64,000 nucleotides of DNA from Burkholderiaceae bacterium (GCA_023150375.1 JAKLLA010000016.1:1-64000); one strand, 5' to 3'. Positions 21,419-31,643 are shown, numbered from the stretch's first letter. Made by a program: numbers and translations. Notes: generated from the sequence alone by a model not told the origin.

Positions 21419-23413
21419 ATGCCCTGCCACGAACTCGAACTGCTTTCCCCCGCCCGCAACGCCGACATCGGCATCGAGGCGGTCAACCACGGCGCGGACG
21501 CGGTCTACATCGGCGGGCCGGACTTCGGCGCCCGGCACAACGCGGGCAATTCGGTGGCCGACATCGCCCGGCTGGTGGCGCATGCCCACCGCTTCCACAG
21601 CCGCATCTTCGTCACGCTCAACACCATCCTGCGCGACGACGAGCTGGAGCCGGCGCGCCGGCTGGTCTGGCAGCTCCACGACGCCGGGGTGGATGCGCTG
21701 ATCGTGCAGGACATGGGCCTGCTCGAGCTCGACCTGCCGCCCATCCAGCTGCACGCCAGCACGCAGACCGACATCCGCACGCCCGAGAAGGCGCGCTTCC
21801 TGCAAGATGCCGGCTTCAGCCAGATGGTGCTGGCGCGCGAGCTGACGCTGCCGCAGATCCGCGCCATCGCCGACCAGGTGCAGGACGCGACGCTGGAGTT
21901 CTTCGTGCACGGCGCCCTGTGCGTGGCCTACTCGGGCCAGTGCTACATCAGCCACGCCCACACCGGGCGCAGCGCCAACCGCGGCGACTGCTCGCAGGCC
22001 TGCCGCCTGCCCTACACCGTCAGCGACAGCCTGGGGCGCATCGTCGCGCACGAGCAGCATGTGCTCTCGCTGAAGGACAACAACCAGAGCGCCAACCTGG
22101 CCGCCCTCGTCGACGCGGGCATCCGCAGCTTCAAGATCGAAGGCCGCTACAAGGACCTGGGCTACGTGAAGAACCTCACCGCCCACTACCGGCTGCTGCT
22201 CGACGCGGTGCTGGAGCAGCGCCCCGAGCTGGCGCGGGCCTCGGCCGGGCGCTGCCGCTACACCTTCACGCCGGATCCGGACCGCAACTTCAACCGCGGC
22301 AGCACCGACTACTTCGTCAACGGCCGGCAGGACGACATCGGCGCCTTCGACAGCCCCAAGCACGCCGGCCTGCCGCTGGGCTGGGTCACGAAGGTGGCCC
22401 CCGACCATGTCGAGCTGCAGCTCGACGAGGGCGTGGGCGAGCTGAACAACAACGACGCGCTGACCTACTACGACCTGCAGAAGGAGCTGGTGGGCCTGCC
22501 GATCGACACCGCCCGCTGCGTCGACGCCGGCAAGCGCCTCTGGCAGATCGTGCCCAAGGAGGCCGTGGCCAGCTACAAGGACCTGCGGCGCGACACCCGG
22601 CTCAGCCGCAACCGCGACATGGCCTGGGACCGCCTGCTGGAGAAGAAGAGCGCCGAGCGCCGCATCGGCCTGTGGCTGCGCCTGTCCGACACGCCCGACG
22701 GGCTGGCGCTGACCGCCACCGACGAGGCGGGCGTGGAGGTCACCGTCGCCCGGCCGACGGCGAAGGACGCGCCGAAGGACGCCGCCCGGGCCGAGGCCAC
22801 GCTGCGCGAGCAGCTCGGCAAGCTCGGCGCCACGATCTACGCGCTGGAAGACCTGTCGCTGCGCACCGCCCGGCCCTGGTTCGTGCCCGCCAGCACGCTC
22901 AATGCGCTGCGCCGCGCCGCGATCGACGCGCTGGACGCCGCCCGTCTGGCCGCGCACGAGCGCCCGGCGCGCGCCCAGCCCGTCGAGCCGCCCGCGCCCT
23001 ACCCCGAGGACGGCCTGAGCTATCTCGCCAACGTCTACAACCAGAAGGCGCGCGACTTCTACGCCCGCCACGGTGTCAAAGTCATCGAGGCCGCCTACGA
23101 GAGCCACGAGGCCCTGGGCGAGGTCAGCCTGATGATCACCAAGCACTGCGTGCGCTACAGCCTGAGCCTGTGCCCCAAGCAGGCCAAGGGGGTCACCGGC
23201 GTGCAGGGCACCGTGAAGGCCGAGCCGCTGACGCTGGTCAACGGCAGCGAGAAGCTCACCCTGCGCTTCGACTGCAAGCCCTGCGAGATGCACGTGGTGG
23301 GCCGGATGAAGAAGTCCGTGCTCAACCAGAGCCGCCGCGAGGAGCAGCAGCGCCTGGCCCAGGGCGTGCCGATGCAGTTCTACCGCACGCGCCCGAACGC
23401 CACGAGGGCCTGA
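21419..23413 (+). CDS. rlhA: 23S rRNA 5-hydroxycytidine C2501 synthase (U32 peptidase family)
   Basis: A 664-residue member of the U32 family following E. coli RlhA (YdcP, about 650 residues) throughout, from ELELLSPARNADIGIEAVNH to KPCEMHVVGRMKKS. RlhA hydroxylates C2501 in the peptidyl transferase centre. Conserved Cys residues in CVAYSGQCYISHAHTGRSAN and GDCSQACR are the likely iron-sulfur ligands. A second Cys set (KHC, LCPKQ, CKPCEMH) is in the C-terminal domain. The length separates it from the shorter TrhP/YegQ tRNA hydroxylases. ATG 21419 was chosen by alignment with family N-termini. TACACT (21387-21392) is a possible -10. Confidence 0.92.
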   Translation: MPCHELELLSPARNADIGIEAVNHGADAVYIGGPDFGARHNAGNSVADIARLVAHAHRFHSRIFVTLNTILRDDELEPARRLVWQLHDAGVDALIVQDMGLLELDLPPIQLHASTQTDIRTPEKARFLQDAGFSQMVLARELTLPQIRAIADQVQDATLEFFVHGALCVAYSGQCYISHAHTGRSANRGDCSQACRLPYTVSDSLGRIVAHEQHVLSLKDNNQSANLAALVDAGIRSFKIEGRYKDLGYVKNLTAHYRLLLDAVLEQRPELARASAGRCRYTFTPDPDRNFNRGSTDYFVNGRQDDIGAFDSPKHAGLPLGWVTKVAPDHVELQLDEGVGELNNNDALTYYDLQKELVGLPIDTARCVDAGKRLWQIVPKEAVASYKDLRRDTRLSRNRDMAWDRLLEKKSAERRIGLWLRLSDTPDGLALTATDEAGVEVTVARPTAKDAPKDAARAEATLREQLGKLGATIYALEDLSLRTARPWFVPASTLNALRRAAIDALDAARLAAHERPARAQPVEPPAPYPEDGLSYLANVYNQKARDFYARHGVKVIEAAYESHEALGEVSLMITKHCVRYSLSLCPKQAKGVTGVQGTVKAEPLTLVNGSEKLTLRFDCKPCEMHVVGRMKKSVLNQSRREEQQRLAQGVPMQFYRTRPNATRA

Positions 23414-23417
23414 GCCG

Positions 23418-24314
23418 ATGACCCGCTTCCAGGCCAACCTGCTGCTCACCGTCGTCGCGCTGATCTGGGGCTCGGCCTTCGTGGCCCAGAGCACCGCGAT
23501 GGCCCACGTGGGCCCGATGACGTTCACCGGGGCGCGCTTCCTGATCGGGGCGGCCGTCGTGGCGCCCTTCGCCTGGCGCGAGTGGCGCTTCCTGCGCGCG
23601 CGCCAGCTCTCTCCCAACCGCAGCGATGCCCTGCAGATCGCCGGGCTGGGGGGGCTGCTCTGGCTGGGCGCGGCGATGCAGCAGATCGGCATCATCGGCA
23701 CCACGGTGACCAACGCCGGCTTCCTGACCGCGCTGTACGTGCCGCTGGTGCCCCTGCTGGCCTGGTGGTGGCTGGCGCGGCGCCCGCATGCGTCGGTCTG
23801 GCCGGCCTCGATCGGCTGCCTGGTCGGCACCTGGCTGCTCTCCGGCGCCGGCCAGGTCGAGCTGCAGACCGGCGACCTCTGGGTGATCGCCTCGGCGCTG
23901 CCCTGGGCGGTGCACGTGCTCTTCGTCGGCCGGGTGGCCGACCGCATGGCCGCCCCCTTCCTGCTGGCCTGCGGCCAGTTCCTGGTCTGCGGCGCGGTGG
24001 CCAGCCTCTGGGCGGCGGCGGCCGAGCCGATCTCGGCGGCGGCCCTGCAGCAGGCCGCCGCCGACATCGCCTACACCGGCATCGTCTCGGTGGGCATCGG
24101 CTTCACCGCCCAGGTGATCGGCCAGCGCAACACCGCCGCGGCCGACGCGGCGATCATCCTGTCGTCCGAGACGGTGTTCGCTGCGATGTTCGGCTACCTG
24201 ATGATGGGCGACCGGCTGACGCAGGCCGGCTGGGCCGGCTGCGCGCTGATCCTCGCCTGCATCCTGGCGGTGCAGCTGCTGCCGATGCTGCGGGAGCGCC
24301 GCGCGGCAGCCTGA
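23418..24314 (+). CDS. EamA/DMT family transporter
   Basis: A 298-residue inner-membrane protein with about ten hydrophobic segments in two EamA repeats. The first contains ALIWGSAFVAQSTAMAHVGP and FTGARFLIG. The second contains VIGQRNTAAADAAIILSSET and VFAAMFGYLMMGDRL, typical DMT motifs. It starts 4 bp after the rlhA stop, so the genes are probably co-transcribed. Substrates of this family range from amino acids to nucleotides and toxic metabolites; none can be assigned. The next gene is convergent. Confidence 0.9.
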   Translation: MTRFQANLLLTVVALIWGSAFVAQSTAMAHVGPMTFTGARFLIGAAVVAPFAWREWRFLRARQLSPNRSDALQIAGLGGLLWLGAAMQQIGIIGTTVTNAGFLTALYVPLVPLLAWWWLARRPHASVWPASIGCLVGTWLLSGAGQVELQTGDLWVIASALPWAVHVLFVGRVADRMAAPFLLACGQFLVCGAVASLWAAAAEPISAAALQQAAADIAYTGIVSVGIGFTAQVIGQRNTAAADAAIILSSETVFAAMFGYLMMGDRLTQAGWAGCALILACILAVQLLPMLRERRAAA

Positions 24315-24347
24315 GCGCAAGGCCAAGCCACGCCGCCTGCATTCATC

Positions 24348-24431
24348 CAGCAGCCACCGCGGAACCGGCTCTGCCGGGCCGCTGGTGGCGCCCCCTCGAG
24401 GGGGTGCGGCGTCAGCCGCAACGGGGGTGGG
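24348..24431. repeat. Multi-hairpin intergenic repeat, copy 1
   Basis: This 84-bp element matches 44943-45021 closely. It has three consecutive structures: a long imperfect hairpin, a CCCCCTCGAGGGGG palindrome, and GCGGC-GTCA-GCCGC. It ends exactly at the stop codon of the minus-strand ATPase gene at 24432. Conserved core: GCGCCCCCTCGAGGGGG and CGGCGTCAGCCGCAACGGGG. Confidence 0.8.
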
Positions 24432-25187
24432 TCAATGAACGATCCGGCCGAGGAAGGCGCGGATGCGCTCGTTGTCCTGCGCGCCGAAGAACTGCGCCGG
24501 CGGCGCATCGGCGGCGATGCGGCCCTGGTCGATGAAGAGCACCCGGTCGGCCACCTCGCGGGCAAAGCCCATCTCGTGCGTGACCACCAGCATGGTCATG
24601 CCGCTGCGGGCCAGCTGCTTCATCACGTCGAGCACCTCCTTGACCATCTCGGGGTCGAGCGCCGAGGTGGGCTCGTCGAACAGCATCACCTTGGGCTGCA
24701 TGGCCAGGCTGCGCGCGATCGCCACGCGCTGCTGCTGACCGCCCGAGAGCTGGAAGGGGTGCTTGTGCAGGTGCGCGGCCAGGCCGACCCGCTCGATCAG
24801 CTCCTTCGCGCGCGCCTCGGCGGCCGCCCGGTCGAGCTTGCGCACCCGGCGCGGTGCCAGGGCCACGTTCTCCAGCACCGTCAGGTGCGGAAACAGGTTG
24901 AACTGCTGGAACACCATGCCGACCTCGGCGCGCAGGCGTTCGAGCTGCCTGGCGTCGTCGTTGACCTCGATGCCGTCGACCACGATGCGCCCGGAATCGT
25001 GCGTCTCCAGCCGGTTGAGCATGCGCAGCAACGTGCTCTTGCCCGAGCCGGAGGCCCCCAGGATCACGGTGACCTCGCCGGCGTCGAACCGCGTGCTGAC
25101 GTCCTTGAGCACATGGTGGGCGCCGAAGTGCTTGTTGACACCTTCCACGCTGATGAAAGGCGCCGAGGAGGCGTTGCGGGTGGTCAT
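24432..25187 (-). CDS. Polar amino-acid ABC transporter ATP-binding protein (GlnQ-like)
   Basis: A 251-residue ABC ATPase energising the adjoining permease. Walker A is GASGSGKST near residue 44, the Q-loop is [17 protein letters not shown], the signature is [16 protein letters not shown], Walker B is [14 protein letters not shown] and the H-loop is [12 protein letters not shown]. These follow the GlnQ/HisP class. The ATG overlaps the permease stop as ATGA. It is the third gene of a binding protein-permease-ATPase operon, and its stop abuts a multi-hairpin repeat. Confidence 0.94.
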   Translation of the reverse strand: MTTRNASSAPFISVEGVNKHFGAHHVLKDVSTRFDAGEVTVILGASGSGKSTLLRMLNRLETHDSGRIVVDGIEVNDDARQLERLRAEVGMVFQQFNLFPHLTVLENVALAPRRVRKLDRAAAEARAKELIERVGLAAHLHKHPFQLSGGQQQRVAIARSLAMQPKVMLFDEPTSALDPEMVKEVLDVMKQLARSGMTMLVVTHEMGFAREVADRVLFIDQGRIAADAPPAQFFGAQDNERIRAFLGRIVH

Positions 25188-25978
25188 CCGAGCTTGCCCT
25201 CCACATCGAAGCGGCGTTCCACCGCGTCGGAGATCACCGTCATCACCGTCGTCAGCAGCAGGTAGATCACCGCGGTGGCGATGAACACCGGCACGGCCTG
25301 GAAGGTGCTGCTCTTGACCTGCGAGCCGGCGTTGGTCAGCTCGACCACGCCGATGGTGAAGGCCAGCGAGGAGTCCTTCAGCAGCGCGACGATGTTGTTC
25401 ACCAGCGGCGGCAGCGAGATCTTGAAGGCCTGCGGGAAGGTGACGTCGACGAAGGTATGCCACTTCGACAGGCCCAGCGCCTTGGCCGCCTCGATCTGCC
25501 CCTTGGGCACCGCGAGCAGGCCAGAGCGGATCGCCTCGGCGTTGTAGGCACCGACGTTGAGCGCCAGCGCCACGCAGGCGGCACTGAACTCGCCCAGGCT
25601 GAGGGCGGGGTGGATCTCCGGCAGCGCGAAATACACTGCCAGCACCTGCACCAGCAGCGGCGTGCCGCGCATGACCCAGATGTAGAACGACGCGATCCAG
25701 CGCAGCGGCGGCAGCCGGGAGGTCTTGCCCAGCGCGGCCAGCAGCCCCAGCACCACGCCGGCCAGCCCGGCCACCACGGTGAGCTGCACCGTCACCCGCG
25801 TGCCCTGGGCGAACAGCTCGGCATGGTTGCCGATCGGCGCAGGCGCCCAGGACAGCGGAATGGCGATCAGCCAGAGGATGAGCAGCAACCCCAGCGTGGC
25901 GGTGAGCATGGTCGCGCTGCTCTTGCGCTGGCGCGACCAGCCGGCCGGCCACAGGCGGAGGAGGCGGTCCGGGCTCAC
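25184..25978 (-). CDS. Polar amino-acid ABC transporter permease (HisM/GlnP family)
   Basis: A 264-residue inner-membrane permease. I chose GTG at 25978, whose last bases overlap the upstream stop as GTGA; an upstream ATG at 26005 lies within the binding-protein gene. Several membrane segments surround the HEQ-type motif region ([19 protein letters not shown]) and the EAA loop [22 protein letters not shown] that contacts the ATPase. With one permease gene the transporter is likely a homodimer in the membrane. The genes before and after both overlap it by a few bases. Confidence 0.92.
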   Translation of the reverse strand: MSPDRLLRLWPAGWSRQRKSSATMLTATLGLLLILWLIAIPLSWAPAPIGNHAELFAQGTRVTVQLTVVAGLAGVVLGLLAALGKTSRLPPLRWIASFYIWVMRGTPLLVQVLAVYFALPEIHPALSLGEFSAACVALALNVGAYNAEAIRSGLLAVPKGQIEAAKALGLSKWHTFVDVTFPQAFKISLPPLVNNIVALLKDSSLAFTIGVVELTNAGSQVKSSTFQAVPVFIATAVIYLLLTTVMTVISDAVERRFDVEGKLG

Positions 25979-26751
25979 TTGCAGCGGATGTCCTCGCCGA
26001 ACCACTTGGTGGCGATCTTGGTGTAGCTGCCGTCGGCCATGATCGCCGCCAGCGCCTTGTTGTACTCGCCCGCCAGGCTGCTGTTGCCCTTGGCCACGGC
26101 GGCCGCGATGCGCTCGACGAAGAGGAAGTCACCCATCTTCATGCCGGCATCCGGGCCGCTCTTGAGCGCCTTCAGCGCCACGAAGCGATCCGTCACCCAG
26201 GCGTCGACCCGGCCGCTGGCCAGCGCGGCACGCGCGTCGGTATCCTGCGGGAAGTTCTTGATCTCCTTGACCGCGGCGACCTTCTTGACGTTCTCCTGGT
26301 AGCTGGTGCCGGTCTGCACCGAGATCACCTTGCCGGCCAGGTCCTTGGCGGTCCTGATGGCCGGGTTCTTGGCGATGATCACGCCGCCCGAGCAGTAGTG
26401 CGGCTCGGTGAAGGTCACCGCCTTGGCGCGCTCCTCGGTGATGCCGTGCGAGGCGATCACCAGGTCCCAGCGGTCCTGGCCCAGGCCGGTCAGCAGGGCA
26501 TCGAAGCTCAGCGCCTTCCACTCGGTCTTCAAGCCCATCTTCGCCGCCACCGCCTCGGCCACCTCGACCTCGAAGCCGGTGAGCTTGGCGCCTTCGTAGT
26601 GGTTGAAGGGCGCGAACTGCCCCTCGGTGGCGACGACGATCTTGCCGCTCTTCTTGATCGCATCGAAGGGACGGGCCTGCACGGCGGCGGCCACGCCCAC
26701 CAGCGCCAGGGCGGCGACGAGGCTGCGGGTCAGGGTCTTCAGGGGCATCAT
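25975..26751 (-). CDS. Transporter substrate-binding protein (SBP_bac_3 family)
   Basis: A 258-residue periplasmic binding protein with a Sec signal ([20 protein letters not shown], cut near VQARP). The mature part has family hallmarks: [34 protein letters not shown], then [20 protein letters not shown] and GTSYQENV. It delivers a polar amino acid or similar small ligand to the permease and ATPase encoded next in the operon. The ligand cannot be read from sequence. It is the first gene of the operon, divergent from nothing close; rnhA upstream is on the same strand. Confidence 0.92.
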   Translation of the reverse strand: MMPLKTLTRSLVAALALVGVAAAVQARPFDAIKKSGKIVVATEGQFAPFNHYEGAKLTGFEVEVAEAVAAKMGLKTEWKALSFDALLTGLGQDRWDLVIASHGITEERAKAVTFTEPHYCSGGVIIAKNPAIRTAKDLAGKVISVQTGTSYQENVKKVAAVKEIKNFPQDTDARAALASGRVDAWVTDRFVALKALKSGPDAGMKMGDFLFVERIAAAVAKGNSSLAGEYNKALAAIMADGSYTKIATKWFGEDIRCK

Positions 26752-26845
26752 GAGCGCATTCCTTTCTGTGGGGATCGGGCGTGCTTCACGCCACGGTCAC
26801 ATTCTGGCCGATCGGCCGGGAACTTCGGTGGCGAGCCGCGTGGAT

Positions 26846-27346
26846 TCAGCGCTGCAGCGCCTCGGCAACGCCCCGGTTGGCCAGTTCGTCGGCGCGCTCG
26901 TTGCCCGGATCGCCGGCATGGCCCTTGACCCAGCGCCAGTCGACGCGGTGCAGCTGCGCCAGCGCGTCGATGCGCTGCCAGAGTTCGACGTTCTTGACCG
27001 GCTTGCCGTCGGCGGTCTTCCAGCCGCGCCGCTTCCAGCCGTGGATCCAGCTGGTGATGCCGTTCTGCACGTAGGCGCTGTCGGTGAAGAGCTGCACGTC
27101 GCAGCTGCGCTTCAGGCTGGCCAGCGCCTCGATCACCGCCATCATTTCCATGCGGTTGTTGGTGGTGTGGCGCTCGCCGCCCCACATCTCCTTGCTGTGC
27201 TCGCCGCTGCGCAGCCAGACCCCCCAGCCGCCCGGGCCGGGGTTGCCCTTGCAGGCACCGTCGGTGTAGACCACCACCTGCGGGCGGGCGATGGGCAGAG
27301 CGGCACGAGTCCCGGAGGCGGGCGGTTGAGAGGACATGGCATTCAT
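26846..27346 (-). CDS. rnhA: Ribonuclease HI
   Basis: A 166-residue enzyme that cleaves the RNA strand of RNA-DNA hybrids. The acidic active-site residues are seen in [16 protein letters not shown] (Asp), [12 protein letters not shown] (Glu), LFTDSAYV (Asp) and [15 protein letters not shown] (His and Asp). Two starts are close, ATG 27346 (MNAMSSQ) and ATG 27337 (MSSQPP); neither has a clear Shine-Dalgarno. An N-terminal Ala/Pro extension of about 20 residues precedes the fold. In many betaproteobacteria rnhA follows a methyltransferase gene and gloB, as here. Confidence 0.95.
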   Translation of the reverse strand: MNAMSSQPPASGTRAALPIARPQVVVYTDGACKGNPGPGGWGVWLRSGEHSKEMWGGERHTTNNRMEMMAVIEALASLKRSCDVQLFTDSAYVQNGITSWIHGWKRRGWKTADGKPVKNVELWQRIDALAQLHRVDWRWVKGHAGDPGNERADELANRGVAEALQR

Positions 27347-27476
27347 GAGGGCAGCGGCACGGGCCGGGCAGAAACAGTTCGGCAGAAGGAGCCAGGATGG
27401 TCGGCCCCGCGAGGACGTTGAAGGCAGCCGTGGCAGCGCAGGCAGCCCGCCGGGCCGCCCGGGCGAACATGGCGGT

Positions 27477-28364
27477 TCAGGGCGGCATTCCCCCGGACTG
27501 GCGTCGCGCGTCGCGCCGAGCCACGATGGCCGGCGCCGTGGCCCCGGCCCGGCGGCGCTTCCAGGCGGGGCCGACCAGGCGCATCGCCCGCACCCGCTTG
27601 ACCGCCTGCAGCAGATAGACCGAGCCGAGCACCGGCCACCAGCGCGCGCCGATGTGCTCCAGCCAGGCGGCACGCTCGAGCAGCCGGTCGGAGCCCAGCG
27701 GCGGGCCGTAGCAGCCGAAGCGCCCGACCTCCGGCTCGAAGCCCAGCAGGCGCAGCCAGTCGCGCAGGCGGCGCCAGCCGATCAGTTCGCCGTCCACCGG
27801 CAGGGCACAGGGGGACGCGACCAGGCGGTCGCACAGCGGCGCGGCACGCTGCTGCAGGCCGAGCAGGCTGGCGGGGTTGAAGCCCAGCAGCACCACCCGC
27901 CCCTCGGGCACCAGCACGCGCTCGACCTCGCGCAGCGTCTGGTGCGCATCCTGTGCGCACTCCAGGGTGTGCGGCAGCACGACCAGGTCGAGGCTGGCGG
28001 CGGGAAAGGGCAGCGCCTCGAACTCGGCGCGCAGCGCCAGCGGCACGACAGGCTCGAGCGACGCATCGGGGCGCAACGCGGCACTGCCGGGCTGGCCGCC
28101 GACCCAGGGCACACCCGGCGCGCCGGACACCCCAGGCACGGCAGTCGAGCTGCCGGCGGGCATCCCGGGCGCCAGCAGCCAGCGGTGCGGCATGCGATTG
28201 GCACGCAGCCCCTGCAGCGCCGGCCAGCCCAGCTGCAGCGCATGAAAGCCGAACAGGTCCGCCACGACACGGTCGAGCTGCGCCTGCTCCCAGGCGAGCA
28301 CACGGCGGCCGAAGGGCGTCTCCAGCCAGGGGTCGCTCTTTATAATTCCCGGACTTGACGTCAT
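27477..28364 (-). CDS. Class I SAM-dependent methyltransferase
   Basis: A 295-residue protein of the Methyltransf_11 type found beside rnhA and gloB in betaproteobacteria. [30 protein letters not shown] is the typical N-terminus of this group. The motif [29 protein letters not shown] and [15 protein letters not shown] match post-I to III methyltransferase motifs. The glycine-rich SAM loop is not clear, and an irregular Gly/Pro/Val region (about 83-105) replaces part of the usual motif I. Its ATG (28364-28362) overlaps the ATG of gloB on the other strand. The substrate is unknown. Confidence 0.8.
   Translation of the reverse strand: MTSSPGIIKSDPWLETPFGRRVLAWEQAQLDRVVADLFGFHALQLGWPALQGLRANRMPHRWLLAPGMPAGSSTAVPGVSGAPGVPWVGGQPGSAALRPDASLEPVVPLALRAEFEALPFPAASLDLVVLPHTLECAQDAHQTLREVERVLVPEGRVVLLGFNPASLLGLQQRAAPLCDRLVASPCALPVDGELIGWRRLRDWLRLLGFEPEVGRFGCYGPPLGSDRLLERAAWLEHIGARWWPVLGSVYLLQAVKRVRAMRLVGPAWKRRRAGATAPAIVARRDARRQSGGMPP
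28341..28346 (+). promoter_or_regulatory. Perfect -10 hexamer TATAAT before gloB
   Basis: TATAAT ends 16 bp before the gloB ATG and lies within the first codons of the divergent methyltransferase gene. No good -35 is apparent. It would give a leader of about 10 nt. Confidence 0.45.
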
Positions 28365-29148
28365 GAAAATCGCCGCACTGCCCGCCTTCTCCGACAACTA
28401 CATCTGGCTCGTCCACGACGACCGCTCGGCGGTCGTGGTCGATCCAGGCCAAGCCGCGCCCGTCGTCGCGGCGCTGACACAGGCATCGCTGGCCCTGGCC
28501 GGCATTCTAGTGACCCACCATCACGGCGACCACGTGGGCGGGGTGGCCGAACTGCGCGATCGGTTCGGTGCCGTGCCGGTCTGGCGCCCTGCCGGCGAGC
28601 GCCTGCCCTTCGACCCCGCCCCCCCCTGTCAGCATGTGCAGGGCGGTGACGTCGTGACCCTGCTGGGACAGGACTGGCAGGTGATCGACACGCCCGGCCA
28701 CACCGCCGGCCATGTGGCCTACCTGCTGCAGCCGCCCGGCCAGGCGCCGCTGCTGTTCTGCGGCGACACCCTGTTCAGCGCCGGCTGCGGCCGCCTGTTC
28801 GAAGGCAGCCCGGCGCAGATGGCCGACTCGCTGCAGCGCCTGGCGGGCCTGCCGGGCGAGACGCGGGTCTGCTGTGCACACGAATACACCCTGTCGAACC
28901 TGCGTTTCGCGGCCGCCGTGGAACCCGACAACGCTGCGGTGATCCACCACCGGCAGCACTGCGAGACGCTGCGCGAGCGCGGCGAGGCCACCCTGCCAAG
29001 CACGCTGGCCCTCGAGCTGCAGATCAACCCCTTCCTGCGCTGCCAGGCCCCGGCGGTGCAGGCTGCTGCCGCCGCCCGCGGCGCGGATCCGGCCGACCCC
29101 GTCGCGGTGCTGGCCACCCTCCGACACTGGAAGAACGAGTTCCGATGA
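28363..29148 (+). CDS. gloB: Hydroxyacylglutathione hydrolase (glyoxalase II)
   Basis: A 261-residue metallo-beta-lactamase-fold enzyme that hydrolyses S-D-lactoylglutathione to D-lactate and glutathione in methylglyoxal detoxification. The metal-binding motif VTHHHGDHVGG lies near residue 46. Further ligands are in DTPGHTAGHVAYL and FCGDTLFSAGCGRLFEG, with glutathione-site Lys replaced by a family-typical pattern near CAHEYTLSNLRFA. The C-terminal RHWKNEFR matches the family end. The ATG overlaps the divergent methyltransferase ATG in a TCATGA palindrome. Its stop overlaps mltD (ATGA). Confidence 0.95.
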   Translation: MKIAALPAFSDNYIWLVHDDRSAVVVDPGQAAPVVAALTQASLALAGILVTHHHGDHVGGVAELRDRFGAVPVWRPAGERLPFDPAPPCQHVQGGDVVTLLGQDWQVIDTPGHTAGHVAYLLQPPGQAPLLFCGDTLFSAGCGRLFEGSPAQMADSLQRLAGLPGETRVCCAHEYTLSNLRFAAAVEPDNAAVIHHRQHCETLRERGEATLPSTLALELQINPFLRCQAPAVQAAAAARGADPADPVAVLATLRHWKNEFR

Positions 29149-30920
29149 CCGATTCGCTGCCTCCCGCCCGGCGCCGCCGCCTTGCCAGCCTGCTCGCCGG
29201 GGGCCGCAGCGTGGTGGCGCCGGTCGTCTCGCGCCGGGTGCTGAGCCTGGGCCTGCTGCTGGGCGCCGGCGGCCTGAGCGGCTGTGCCAGCCTGGACATG
29301 CCGGGCCTGCCCGGCGCGCTGCCGCCGCCGCAGGTGACCACGGTGCCGGAGCGCGCGGCGCCCTCGCCCGCCGGCTCCCCCGGCAGCGCCACGTCGGCCC
29401 CCGCACCGGCGGCCCCTCCCTCGGCACCTGCCGCGGCCACTCCGGTCCGGGAGGGCCCGCTCGCGCCGCTGCCTGAACTGACGGCTGCGCCGGCCCCGCC
29501 TGCTTCCGCCGCCACCGGCGTCGCGGCGTCCGCGCAGCCCGAAAGCGGCGAAGGCGCCGTCGGCCCGGTCAACGACCCGCTGGAGCCGGAACAGCCGCTG
29601 CAGCTGGACACCCCGGCCCTGCACGCCGACCTGTGGGCGCGCATCCGCCAGGGCTTCGCGATGCCCGCGCTGGACAGTCCGCTCGTGCAGGAGCACGAAC
29701 GCTGGTACGCCAGCCGCCCCGACTACGTGCAGCGCATGACCTCGCGCAGCGCGCGCTACCTGTACCACATCGTCGGCGAGGTCGAGCGCCGCCGCATGCC
29801 GATGGAGCTGGCGCTGCTGCCCTTCATCGAAAGCGCCTTCAACCCCACCGCCATGTCCTCGGCGCGGGCCTCGGGCATGTGGCAGTTCATTCCTTCCACC
29901 GGGCGCGACTACGACCTCAAGCAGAACCTGTTCCGCGACGACCGGCGCGACGTGCTGGCCTCCACCCGCGCGGCGCTGGACTACCTGGGGCGCCTGCACC
30001 GCATGTTCGGCGACTGGCAGCTCGCGCTGGCGGCCTACAACTGGGGCGAGGGCAACGTCAGACGCGCCATCGCCCGCAACGAGCGCGCCGGCCTGCCCAC
30101 CGACTACGCCAGCCTGTCGATGCCGGCCGAGACGCGGCATTACGTGCCCAAGCTGATGGCCGTCCGGCAGATCGTCGCGGCACCGCAGGACTTCGGGCTC
30201 ACGCTGCCCGAGATCCAGAACCACCCCTACTTCGTCAGCGTGCCGATCCAGCGCGACATCGACGTCGACCTGGCCGCCCGCCTGGCCGGACTGGGCGTGG
30301 ACGAGTTCCGCCAGCTCAACCCGCAGCACAACAAGCCGGTGATCCTGGCGGCCGGCACGCCCCAGGTGCTGCTGCCCTTCGAGAATGCCGACCTGTTCGT
30401 CAGCCGCCTGAAGTCGCACCGCGGCCCGCTGGCCAGCTGGACCGCCTGGGTGGTGCACCGCACGATGCGCCCGGCCGAGGCAGCGCGCCAGGCCGGCCTG
30501 AGCGAGGCCCGGCTGCGCGAAGTCAACCGCATTCCGCCGCGCATGCTGGTCAAGGCCGGCTCGGCCCTGCTGGTGCCGCGCCCGGCGCAGCGCGCCGCGG
30601 ACGTGTCCGAGCACGTGGCCGACCACGCCCAGATCGCACTGGCCCCCGACCTGCCGCCGCTGCGCAAGCTGCGCGTCAAGGCGCGCAAGGGCGACACGCT
30701 GGCCAGCGTGGCACGGCGCTATCGCGTCAGCCCGGTGCAGCTGGCGCAGTGGAACCAGGTGGGCGCCAAGGCCCGGCTGAACGCCGGCCAGGTGCTGGTG
30801 GTCTATCAGCCCAAGGCCAAGGTGCGGGCGAAGACGGCCGGCAAGGCGCGGGCGGCCCAGGTGGTCCGCAAGGCCACGCCGCGCCAGGGCAGCAAGGTCG
30901 CTGCCGGTCGGGCGCGCTGA
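29145..30920 (+). CDS. mltD: Membrane-bound lytic murein transglycosylase D with LysM domain
   Basis: A 591-residue peptidoglycan lytic transglycosylase. The N-terminus ends its hydrophobic segment in LGAGGLSGC, a lipobox with Cys47, so the protein is probably an outer-membrane lipoprotein. A Pro/Ala-rich linker (about 55-150) follows. The goose-lysozyme-like domain carries LLPFIESAFNPTAMS with the catalytic Glu, SGMWQFIPSTGRDYDLKQN and AAYNWGEGNVRRAI. One clear LysM repeat (KARKGDTLASVARRYRVS) binds glycan near the C-terminus, before a basic Lys/Ala tail. Translation is coupled to gloB through ATGA. Confidence 0.93.
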   Translation: MTDSLPPARRRRLASLLAGGRSVVAPVVSRRVLSLGLLLGAGGLSGCASLDMPGLPGALPPPQVTTVPERAAPSPAGSPGSATSAPAPAAPPSAPAAATPVREGPLAPLPELTAAPAPPASAATGVAASAQPESGEGAVGPVNDPLEPEQPLQLDTPALHADLWARIRQGFAMPALDSPLVQEHERWYASRPDYVQRMTSRSARYLYHIVGEVERRRMPMELALLPFIESAFNPTAMSSARASGMWQFIPSTGRDYDLKQNLFRDDRRDVLASTRAALDYLGRLHRMFGDWQLALAAYNWGEGNVRRAIARNERAGLPTDYASLSMPAETRHYVPKLMAVRQIVAAPQDFGLTLPEIQNHPYFVSVPIQRDIDVDLAARLAGLGVDEFRQLNPQHNKPVILAAGTPQVLLPFENADLFVSRLKSHRGPLASWTAWVVHRTMRPAEAARQAGLSEARLREVNRIPPRMLVKAGSALLVPRPAQRAADVSEHVADHAQIALAPDLPPLRKLRVKARKGDTLASVARRYRVSPVQLAQWNQVGAKARLNAGQVLVVYQPKAKVRAKTAGKARAAQVVRKATPRQGSKVAAGRAR

Positions 30921-31025
30921 ACCCGGGCGCATCCGCGGGCGCATCGGCCGGGCGTCGGGGCGGACACGCATAGCGGCGTGACCCGGCCGTCGCGGCAGCG
31001 ACGCCCGAGGTGGCGCAGCCCGGGC

Positions 31026-31643
31026 TCAGCGCCGGTCGACCAGCGCGTGGGCGATCGTGCCCAGGTCCACGTACTCGAGTTCGCTGCCGATCGGCACGCC
31101 CCGCGCCAGCCGGGTGACCCGGACACCCTGGCGCTGCAGGGCCTGGCCGATCACGTGGGCGGTGAGCTCGCCCTCGGCGGTGAAGTTGGTGGCGACGATC
31201 ACCTCCTGCACCGTGCCGTCGCCCACCCGCTCGAGCAGCGCCGGCAGGCCGATCTGCTGCGCGCCGATGCCGTCCAGCGGACTGAGCTTGCCCATCAGCA
31301 CGAAGTACAGGCCCCGGTAGCTGCCGGTGCGCTCCACGGCGGCCTGGTCGGCCGGCGTCTCGACCACGCAGAGCTGGCGCGCGTCGCGCAGCGGGTCCAG
31401 GCAGGTGCTGCAGACCGGCTGCTCGGTGAAGGTGTGGCAGCGCTCGCAGTGGCGCACCTGGTGCACCGCCTCGTCCAGCGCCCGGGCCAGCTGCAGCGCT
31501 CCGTCAGGGTCGTGCTGCAGCAGGTGATAGGCCATGCGCTGGGCCGATTTCACGCCCACGCCCGGCAGGCGCCGCAGCGCCTCGATCAGGCGCCCCAGCG
31601 CATCGGCAGGCCGCGCAGGCGGTTCGGCAGGGCGGCTGGCCAC
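31026..31643 (-). CDS. recR: Recombination mediator RecR
   Basis: A 205-residue DNA repair protein that works with RecF/RecO in loading RecA onto gapped DNA. It has an N-terminal helix-hairpin-helix ([20 protein letters not shown]), a zinc finger (CERCHTF and [10 protein letters not shown]) and a Toprim domain ([17 protein letters not shown]). The start is GTG at 31643, 19 bp after ybaB. It is the last gene of dnaX-ybaB-recR. Confidence 0.96.
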   Translation of the reverse strand: MASRPAEPPARPADALGRLIEALRRLPGVGVKSAQRMAYHLLQHDPDGALQLARALDEAVHQVRHCERCHTFTEQPVCSTCLDPLRDARQLCVVETPADQAAVERTGSYRGLYFVLMGKLSPLDGIGAQQIGLPALLERVGDGTVQEVIVATNFTAEGELTAHVIGQALQRQGVRVTRLARGVPIGSELEYVDLGTIAHALVDRR

